A DNA stretch of 9,814 nucleotides from DATEAV01 sp964575425 (lineage in GTDB: Bacteria > Chloroflexota > Anaerolineae > Anaerolineales > E44-bin32). This document shows positions 1-6,170 of this stretch, piece after piece (the first letter of the stretch is position 1; every line of letters begins with the position of its first letter). Where the stretch lies: NCBI GenBank assembly GCA_964575425.1, contig CAZNRD010000073.1, forward strand, positions 1 to 9,814. The letters are read 5' to 3'. The translations under genes were made by a program, and so were the position numbers. The notes beneath the pieces were generated by a model. It made no database searches. It had not been told where the DNA came from and saw only the letters and a list, made by a program, of their open reading frames with translations.

Positions 1-14
1 GCGGCAGGTCCCCA

Positions 15-85
<71 letters not shown>

Positions 86-99
<14 letters not shown>

Positions 100-570
100 G
101 GAATCGAGGGCGAACGGAGGTGGCCGTCGGTACGCTGCTGCCCGCGTGGCCCTTTTCGCTTCCAGCGACGGGCACAGCCATCGCTCAAGGCCATCCGTCA
201 CGTAGGCCGCCCCGTCATGGTGCCCGAGGCCGAAGCCAGTGATGCGACCTCTCGTCTCGGTCTGCCTTTCCCAGAGATAGCCAGATCTCACGCCTGCCGC
301 CAACCTGCTTGCCCTCGAGCATCGCCCGTGTTGTTGTCATGACTTGATCGTTCAAGCCATCAGCCGGCTCTCGACCGTGCAGGCCCAAAGTCAACCTGGG
401 TTCCTGCGGGTCTGACAAGCCCGCAGCCTCAGCGGGACGGCCCTTTTCGCGGCGAAGAGCTTTCCTCGTCCTAATGGCTCCTTGACCGTCTTGCCCGGCT
501 TCTTGCCACCTTCTTTATGCCGTGTGAAGTTCAATGGACTGCGGGGTTCGCCCTAGCCGGAGTCAAGGCA
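86..570. other. Noncoding leader between tRNA-Cys and the kdp cluster
   Basis: About 485 bp with no convincing gene. The open frames on either strand have no good ribosome site and read as low-complexity Arg/Pro/Ser-rich translations. It holds a 12-bp direct repeat GGCCCTTTTCGC (148-159 and 439-450), a weak inverted repeat GAGAT/ATCTC (274-278/285-289), and competing hairpins at 404-436. The kdp promoter must lie here or upstream. The best sigma70-like match I found, TTGCCC (491-496) with a 17-bp spacer to TTTATG (514-519), is too weak to call. I did not recognise a c-di-AMP (ydaO-type) riboswitch. Confidence 0.6.
404..447 (+). promoter_or_regulatory. Possible leader RNA with two competing hairpins
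   Basis: CTGCGGG (404-410) can pair perfectly with CCCGCAG (420-426) across a 9-nt loop. The CCCGC part of the same strand (420-424) can instead pair with GCGGG (432-436). The two structures exclude each other, and the second is followed by ACGGCCC and a TTTT at 444-447. This arrangement resembles an attenuator, but the T tract is short and not directly next to the stem. It lies about 125 bp before the first kdp-associated gene. Function is inferred only. Confidence 0.25.
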
Positions 571-666
571 GTGGATATCGTCTACATCGGACTGACCTTT
601 CTCTCCTTCCTTGCGAGCTGGGCCTTCATGGAGTTGTGCGACCGATTGATGGAGGCGCCGCAGTGA
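571..666 (+). CDS. Small membrane protein upstream of kdpF (31 aa)
   Basis: GTG start with a good ribosome site, GGAG at 559-562, 8 nt ahead. It encodes 31 residues: a short N-terminus (MDIVYIG), one hydrophobic membrane segment (about residues 4-20), then a polar tail with an LCDRL motif (residues 22-26). Its stop codon overlaps the kdpF start (GTGA), so the two are probably translationally coupled and the peptide likely belongs to the Kdp operon. I recall similar one-helix peptides with an LC(D/E)RL-like end just before kdpF in other bacteria, usually left as hypothetical proteins; that needs a search. It could be an accessory subunit or stabiliser of the pump, like KdpF, but nothing here proves a function. 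Confidence 0.7.
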   Translation: MDIVYIGLTFLSFLASWAFMELCDRLMEAPQ

Positions 667-755
667 GCATCGTGTACGTGCTTGCAGCGTTCATCGCGGC
701 TGCCCTCCTCATCTACTTGATCCTCGCCCTCCTGAAGCCGGAGTGGTTCGGATGA
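663..755 (+). CDS. kdpF: KdpF, small subunit of the Kdp potassium pump
   Basis: 30-residue single-helix protein, the usual size for KdpF. In the E. coli complex KdpF sits in the membrane beside KdpA and stabilises the assembly. The GTG start has a strong ribosome site, GGAGG at 651-655, 7 nt ahead. The sequence is a hydrophobic stretch (residues 3-24) followed by the typical C-terminus LLKPEWF. The gene overlaps the preceding small ORF by GTGA and the following kdpA by ATGA. A longer reading of the same frame back to 534 has no matching protein family and would bury the small upstream gene, so the short start is preferred. Confidence 0.92.
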   Translation: MSIVYVLAAFIAAALLIYLILALLKPEWFG

Positions 756-2497
756 TCCCGGCCGATTGGATTCAACTCCTCTTGTACCTGGCGGTCCTCC
801 TTCTGCTGGCCAAACCGCTGGGAACATACATGGCGCACGTCTACCAGGGAGAACGCACGTTTCTCGATCCCATCACCCGGCCAATCGAATGCACTCTGTA
901 CAGACTGACCGGCGTGAAGTCCGACGACGAGATGGGCTGGAAGCGCTACGCGCTGGCGCTGATGGTCTTCAACATCCTCGGCCTGCTGGTAGTCTACGCG
1001 CTCCAGCGGCTGCAGCACCTCCTGCCGCTCAATCCGCAGGGTCTGGGTTCCGTGACCCCCGACTCGTCCTGGAACACCGCCGTGAGCTTCGCCACGAACA
1101 CCAACTGGCAGGGGTACGGCGGCGAGGTGACCCTGAGCTACTTCACCCAGACGGCCGCCCTCACGGTCCAGAACTTCGTCTCGGCCGCGACCGGCATGGC
1201 CGCACTCGTGGCCCTCATCCGCGGGATTGTGCGTCACAGCGCCGAGACCATCGGCAACTTCTGGGTCGATCTCACCCGAAGCGCCGTATACATCTTGTTG
1301 CCCCTCGCCATCCTAGTGGCCCTCGTGCTGGTGTCCCAGGGCGTCGTGCAAACTTTCGGAGCCTACCGAACGGTTCCGATGCTTCAACCGACGACGATCT
1401 CGGATGGAGATCCGGTGGTTCAACAGGTCCTGCCGTTCGGACCGGCGGCTTCTCAGGTCGCCATTAAGCAGCTCGGGACCAATGGCGGCGGCTTCTTCAA
1501 TGTCAACTCGGCGCACCCTTTCGAGAACCCCACGCCGCTCTCCAACTTCGTCGAGATGCTCTCGATCCTGCTGATTCCGGCCGCGCTTGTGTACACCTAC
1601 GGCAAGATGGTACGGGACACGCGCCAGGGCTGGGCGCTTCTGGCGGCGATGACGATCATCTTCGTCGCGATGCTGTCCATGGCGGTCTGGGCAGAGCAAT
1701 CAGGCAACCCCAGGCTGAGCGCCATGGGGGTCGATCAGACTCATACGAGGGCGAATCCCGGCGGGAACATGGAGGGCAAGGAGGTCCGGTTCGGCATCGC
1801 GAATTCCACCCTGTGGGCTACGGCCACCACGGCCGCCTCGAACGGGTCGGTCAACTCCATGCATGACTCGTTCATGCCGTTGGGCGGCCTCGTGCCCCTG
1901 TTCATGATGCAGCTGGGCGAGATCATCTACGGCGGGGTCGGCTCGGGCCTGTACGGAATGCTCGCCTTCGTCATTGTGGCCGTCTTCGTAGCCGGCTTGA
2001 TGGTCGGACGGACACCCGAATACCTCGGCAAGAAGATCGAAGCCTACGAAATGAAGATGGCCTCCCTCATGATCCTCATCCCGATTCTACTGGTGACGAT
2101 TGGCACGGGCCTGGCGGTCTCCCTCCCGACCGGACGCACGAGCATTCTCAACCCGGGAACCCACGGATTCAGCGAGGTTCTGTATGCCTTCTCCTCAGCC
2201 TCCAACAACAATGGAAGTGCATTCGCTGGGCTGAACGCCAACACGTCTCTGTACAACACCGCTCTGGGGATCACCATGCTCTTCGCCCGCTACTGGCTCG
2301 TGATCCCCGCTCTCGCCATTGCCGGATCGCTGGTTCGCAAGAAGAAGGTCCCGACGAGCACTGGCACGCTCCCAACCCACACCCCGCTGTTTGTGGCCTG
2401 GTTGATTGGTGTGATCCTGATCGTCGGCGCCTTGAGCTTCATGCCCGCTCTTTCGCTCGGTCCGATCGTCGAGCACCTGATCCTGTTGGGGCACTGA
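752..2497 (+). CDS. kdpA: KdpA, potassium-binding and channel-like subunit
   Basis: 581-residue integral membrane protein; E. coli KdpA is 557. It binds K+ in a selectivity filter related to K+ channels and feeds it to KdpB in the inner membrane. All four filter loops are visible: TNTNWQGYGGE (115-125), GTNGGGFFN (242-250) followed by NSAHPFENPT, GGVGSG (394-399) and SNNNGSAFAG (484-493). Around ten hydrophobic segments separate them. The ATG at 752 overlaps the kdpF stop (ATGA) and has GGAG at 740-743, 8 nt ahead. An in-frame GTG nine bases earlier is less likely because the ribosome site would overlap it. No key residue looks missing. Confidence 0.98.
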   Translation: MIPADWIQLLLYLAVLLLLAKPLGTYMAHVYQGERTFLDPITRPIECTLYRLTGVKSDDEMGWKRYALALMVFNILGLLVVYALQRLQHLLPLNPQGLGSVTPDSSWNTAVSFATNTNWQGYGGEVTLSYFTQTAALTVQNFVSAATGMAALVALIRGIVRHSAETIGNFWVDLTRSAVYILLPLAILVALVLVSQGVVQTFGAYRTVPMLQPTTISDGDPVVQQVLPFGPAASQVAIKQLGTNGGGFFNVNSAHPFENPTPLSNFVEMLSILLIPAALVYTYGKMVRDTRQGWALLAAMTIIFVAMLSMAVWAEQSGNPRLSAMGVDQTHTRANPGGNMEGKEVRFGIANSTLWATATTAASNGSVNSMHDSFMPLGGLVPLFMMQLGEIIYGGVGSGLYGMLAFVIVAVFVAGLMVGRTPEYLGKKIEAYEMKMASLMILIPILLVTIGTGLAVSLPTGRTSILNPGTHGFSEVLYAFSSASNNNGSAFAGLNANTSLYNTALGITMLFARYWLVIPALAIAGSLVRKKKVPTSTGTLPTHTPLFVAWLIGVILIVGALSFMPALSLGPIVEHLILLGH

Positions 2498-2501
2498 CGC
2501 G

Positions 2502-4629
2502 ATGACTGCGCATACCGCACAACATGAAAGTCGACCCGCGTACCGCCGTGAGCTCTATCAGAGGGCGATCGTGGACTCCTTCCGCAAGCTTGACCCGCGC
2601 CTGGAGGTTCGCAACCCGGTCATGTTCGTGGTCGAGGTCGGGAGCCTCCTCACGACGGCTTTGTGGATTCAGGCACTGGCCGGAAGAGGCGAGGCACCGT
2701 CGTGGTTCATCGGCGCGGTAGCGCTGTGGCTGTGGTCCACAGTCTTGTTCGCCAACTTCGCCGAGGCCGTGGCCGAGGGCCGCGGCAAGGCCCAGGCCGA
2801 GGCCCTGCGCCGCACCCGCAAGGAGACTCCGGCCAGGAGACTGAGTAAGCCGAGCCGCGAGGCGGGTGTCAGCCTCGTCTCCTCCCTCAACCTGCGGAAG
2901 GGAGATCACTTCCTGGTCGAGCCAAACGACATAGTTCCCGCCGACGGTGAAATCGTTGAAGGCATCGCTTCCGTCGACGAGAGTGCCGTCACCGGGGAAA
3001 GCGCTCCAGTGATTCGAGAAGCGGGCGGAGACCGCAGCGCCGTCACCGGCGGGACGCGCATCCTCTCCGACTGGCTCATCGTCCGCGTCACCACCGACCC
3101 GGGCGAAGGATTCCTCGACCGCATGATCAACCTGGTGGAAGGTGCCAAGCGCCAGAAGACCCCCAACGAGATCGCCCTCAACATCCTCCTGGCGGGCTTC
3201 ACCATCATCTTCCTGGTCGTCTGCGCCACGCTCTTGCCCTACTCGCTCTTCAGCGTGCAGGCCGCCGGGCAAGGCACACCCATCACCATCACGGTGCTCG
3301 TTGCGCTCCTGGTCTGTCTGATCCCGACCACGATCGGCGGATTGCTCTCGGCCATCGGGATCGCCGGCATGGACCGGATGATCCAGCGCAATGTCATCGC
3401 CCTCTCCGGGCGCGCGGTTGAAGCCGCCGGGGATGTCGACGTGCTGCTGTTGGACAAGACCGGCACCATCACCCTGGGGAATCGACAGGCGGTCGAGCTA
3501 ATCCCGGTCGGGAAGACCGAAGCCCGAGCGCTGGCCGAGGCGGCACAGCTGGCCTCGTTGGCGGATGAGACGCCCGAAGGACGCAGCATCGTCGTCCTGG
3601 CCAAGGAGAAGTACGGATTGCGCGGCCGTTCGGTGGGCACTGGGCCCCTGGGCGCGCCCGTTGAGGCGCATCCGTCGGGCATGCGGTTCATCCCCTTCAG
3701 CGCACAGACCCGCATGAGCGGCGTCGACCTGCCGGATGGGACGCACATCCGCAAGGGTGCGCCGGACACCATGCTGGCCTTGATCGCCGAGTACGGCAAC
3801 CACGCCCCCTCCGAGCTCCAGACGACCGTCGATGCTATCGCCCGCAGCGGCGGCACGCCCTTGGTGGTGGCCCGGGGTGGCGAGGCGCTCGGCGTCATCC
3901 ACCTCAAGGACATCGTCAAGGGGGGTATCAAGGAACGGTTCGCCCACCTACGCACTATGGGCATCAAGACGATCATGATCACCGGCGACAATTCGCTGAC
4001 GGCGGCGGCCATCGCCGCCGAAGCCGGGGTCGACGATTTCCTGGCGCAGGCCACGCCTGAAGCCAAGCTCAGACTCATCCGCGAGCACCAGTCCGGCGGG
4101 CGCCTGGTCGCCATGACAGGCGATGGGACCAATGACGCCCCGGCCCTCGCCCAGGCCGACGTTGCCGTGGCCATGAACACAGGCACCCAGCCGGCACGCG
4201 AAGCCGCCAACATGGTAGACCTGGACAGCAACCCGACGAAGCTGATTGAGGTCGTGGAGATTGGGAAGCAGTTGCTGATGACGCGCGGCGCGCTGACCAC
4301 CTTCAGCCTCGCCAACGACGTGGCCAAGTACTTCGCCATCATCCCGGCGGCGTTCGCCTCAACCTACCCTGCGCTCACGGCGCTCAACTTCATGCGNNNN
4401 NNNNNNCCTCAGCACGCCAGAAAGCGCCATCCTCTCGGCAGTGACCTTCAACGCCCTGATCATCGTCGCCCTGATCCCGCTCGCCCTGCACGGCGTGCCA
4501 TACCGGCCTCTTGGCGCGGCGCACATCCTGCGCGAGAACCTGCTGGTCTATGGGGTAGGCGGGATCATTGCACCATTCATCGGCATCAAGCTGATCGATC
4601 TGATCCTCATCGCTCTGCATGTCACTTGA
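2502..4629 (+). CDS. kdpB: KdpB, P-type ATPase catalytic subunit (interrupted by an N gap)
   Basis: Catalytic subunit that couples ATP hydrolysis to K+ transport. Visible motifs: actuator TGES (164-167; its Ser corresponds to E. coli S162, an inhibitory phosphorylation site), PTTIGG membrane motif (from P275), phosphorylation motif DKTGT with D318, nucleotide-binding KGAPD (K418), TGDN (494-497) and TGDGTNDAP (539-547). The C-terminal membrane part continues after a run of 10 Ns at 4397-4406. As written, the Ns shift the frame. If they are removed, codon CG+C joins directly to LSTPESAILSA, matching the family, and gives 705 residues (E. coli 682) ending at the TGA at 4627-4629. The gene starts 4 bases after the kdpA stop with only a weak GGGG ribosome site (2488-2491). 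It is most likely intact and functional. Confidence 0.97.
4397..4406. other. Assembly gap (10 N) inside kdpB
   Basis: Ten Ns lie between ATGCG and CCTCAGC. Deleting them gives the residues NFM-R-LSTPESAILSA without loss or insertion compared with the conserved KdpB sequence (E. coli LN-IM-CL-HSPDSAILSA). The 10-N run is therefore a placeholder and not a measured gap. Confidence 0.95.
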
Positions 4630-4663
4630 TTCCATGGTCATCAGGCGAGAGAGGGGAAGGGAC

Positions 4664-5422
4664 ATGAAGAGGCTACGAATCAACGTCAACCTGAAGCTCC
4701 TTACCGAGTGTGCCCAGGCGGTGGGCGTGGTGTGGTTCATGACGGTCCCCATGTTCTTGCTCGGGCGTCAGACGCTTGGCGAATCGGTCATCGCGCTTCT
4801 CTACCTGGCCACCGTGGCGTGGTGCTCAAGCCGTTGGGGTCAGCTGCCGGGGATCAGCGCGGCGGTCGCAGCCACCCTGACCTTCAACTTCCTGTTCATC
4901 CCGCCTTTCTTCACGTTCGCCGTCGCCGCGCTGGAAGGCTGGCTGGTCCTGACGATCTTCCTGGGCGTCTCGACCATCGTCGTCGGCCGGATCCAGGAAG
5001 CGCTGACCAAAACGCGCCTCGCCGAGCGGGACGCGCGCTTGATGTACGAGTTCGGTATGGCCTTGGCCGGACTCCGCACACGCCAGGCGGTCCTGCATGC
5101 GCTGGCCTGGCAGCTTCAGCAGACGTTCGTCGCCGCTTTGGTGGAAGTGACGTTGGAGGCCGAGGTCGACTCGGTATCGGCCGTGGTCAAGGCCCCCATC
5201 GACGCCTACATCGCCCAGGCACCCGATCGCGTCGTGCCCATCCAGGCGGCGCCTGGGCTGATTGGCGAAATCCATGTCTGGCAGGGGAACGGCTGGCTGC
5301 CTCCAACGGAAAGTCGGCTGCTCTCCGACCTGGCTGCGCTGGCCGCCACGGCCCTCGAGCGCGCCCGCGCCAGTGAGCTTGAGCTGCGTGCGGCCACGCT
5401 GGCCGCCATCGCAGAGAAGTGA
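4664..5422 (+). CDS. DUF4118/GAF membrane protein, KdpD-like but without kinase
   Basis: 252-residue protein between kdpB and kdpC. Residues about 17-110 form up to four membrane segments with the DUF4118 pattern, including AATLTFNFLFIPP (70-81). A short charged linker (112-126) then leads to a GAF-like domain (about 127-240) ending in a helix ALAATALERARASELELR. This matches the order in the KdpD of this window (DUF4118 at about 397-496, GAF at about 510-645), but the ATP-binding N-terminus, the universal-stress domain and the histidine kinase core are all absent. Start ATG 4664 is chosen for the purine-rich ribosome site AGGGGAAGG (4652-4660); earlier in-frame ATGs at 4619 and 4634 lack one, and 4619 overlaps kdpB. 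It may pair with KdpD or tune its sensing, but the role is unknown. Confidence 0.88.
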   Translation: MKRLRINVNLKLLTECAQAVGVVWFMTVPMFLLGRQTLGESVIALLYLATVAWCSSRWGQLPGISAAVAATLTFNFLFIPPFFTFAVAALEGWLVLTIFLGVSTIVVGRIQEALTKTRLAERDARLMYEFGMALAGLRTRQAVLHALAWQLQQTFVAALVEVTLEAEVDSVSAVVKAPIDAYIAQAPDRVVPIQAAPGLIGEIHVWQGNGWLPPTESRLLSDLAALAATALERARASELELRAATLAAIAEK

Positions 5423-5429
5423 GGCCATC

Positions 5430-6020
5430 GTGACCAAGGACATCAAGACGGCCGCACTTCTGCTCGTCGCCCTGACGGTCCTGACAGGCGGGCTCTATCC
5501 GCTCCTCATCACCGGCATTGCCCAAGTCGCCTTTCCGCATCAGGCGAATGGCAGCCTCATCGTGGCCCACGGCGATGTCATGGGCTCAGAGCTTGTGGGC
5601 CAGCCGTTCGACGACCCTGGGTACTTCTGGGGGCGCCTGTCGACGACGGGCACCTATCCCTACAACGCTTTTGACCCCGCCCACCTGACGGCCTCATCAG
5701 GCTCCAACTACGGGCCGCTCAACCCTGTGCTGTTGGACACCGTTCGAGCCCGCGTCGATGCCTTGCATGCGGCCGATCCCGGGAACACCGCGCCAATCCC
5801 CGTCGACCTGGTGACGGCTTCCGGCAGCGGGCTCGACCCGCACATCAGTGTGGCGGCGGCCCTGTACCAGGTGCCCCGGGTTGCACGCGAGCGCGGCCTG
5901 TCGGAGGAGCAGCTCCGCCTGCTCGTCGACCGCTACACTCAGGGGCGCCAACTGGGCATTCTGGGCGAGCCGAGAGTCAACGTGCTGGAGCTGAATCTGG
6001 AATTGGATGGCCGACTTTGA
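5430..6020 (+). CDS. kdpC: KdpC, stabilising subunit of the potassium pump
   Basis: 196-residue protein; E. coli KdpC is 190. It is anchored by one N-terminal membrane helix (about residues 7-30), with the rest outside the cytoplasm, and helps the KdpA-KdpB complex assemble and bind substrate. Family landmarks are present: GQPFDDPGYFWGR (57-69), SGSNYGPLNP (90-99), VDLVTASGSGLDPHIS (125-140) and the C-terminal LGILGEPRVNVLELN (175-189). The GTG start lies 7 bases after the stop of the preceding gene, with purine-rich AGTGAGG overlapping that stop as ribosome site. The same frame stays open upstream to 5262, but that part only overlaps the DUF4118 gene and has no KdpC similarity. Confidence 0.97.
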   Translation: MTKDIKTAALLLVALTVLTGGLYPLLITGIAQVAFPHQANGSLIVAHGDVMGSELVGQPFDDPGYFWGRLSTTGTYPYNAFDPAHLTASSGSNYGPLNPVLLDTVRARVDALHAADPGNTAPIPVDLVTASGSGLDPHISVAAALYQVPRVARERGLSEEQLRLLVDRYTQGRQLGILGEPRVNVLELNLELDGRL

Positions 6021-6170
6021 GCCACACCCCTGGATTCCGGACAGTCGGGCAGGCGCTCAAGAACGACCGCTGGCCGGGCCGCCTCTCTCAACCGGTCGGC
6101 AGGTTTAGAATTCGTAGCGGTCCGACACAAGGCCTAGTCTAGCTCGAGGCGGAGCCTACCAGATCACTCG
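6021..6170. other. Intergenic gap between kdpC and kdpD
   Basis: 150 bp without a gene. It is the only sizeable gap inside the cluster and may hold a separate promoter for kdpDE or an mRNA processing site. A TAGAAT at 6106-6111 resembles a -10 box, but no matching -35 lies at the right distance. Only short inverted repeats such as AGGC/GCCT (6147-6157) are seen, and no T-tract terminator. Confidence 0.5.

Noticed and set aside
491..519. Sigma70-like promoter TTGCCC-17-TTTATG before the operon
   Set aside because: Only 4 of 6 and about 3 of 6 bases match consensus, so it is too weak to call.
4407..4667. KdpB reading frame continuing to 4667 after the Ns
   Set aside because: This is a frame artefact of the arbitrary 10-N length. 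The real KdpB C-terminus is in the frame ending at 4629.
6083..6111. Promoter for kdpDE with TAGAAT as -10 box
   Set aside because: No acceptable -35 sequence at 16-18 bp upstream.
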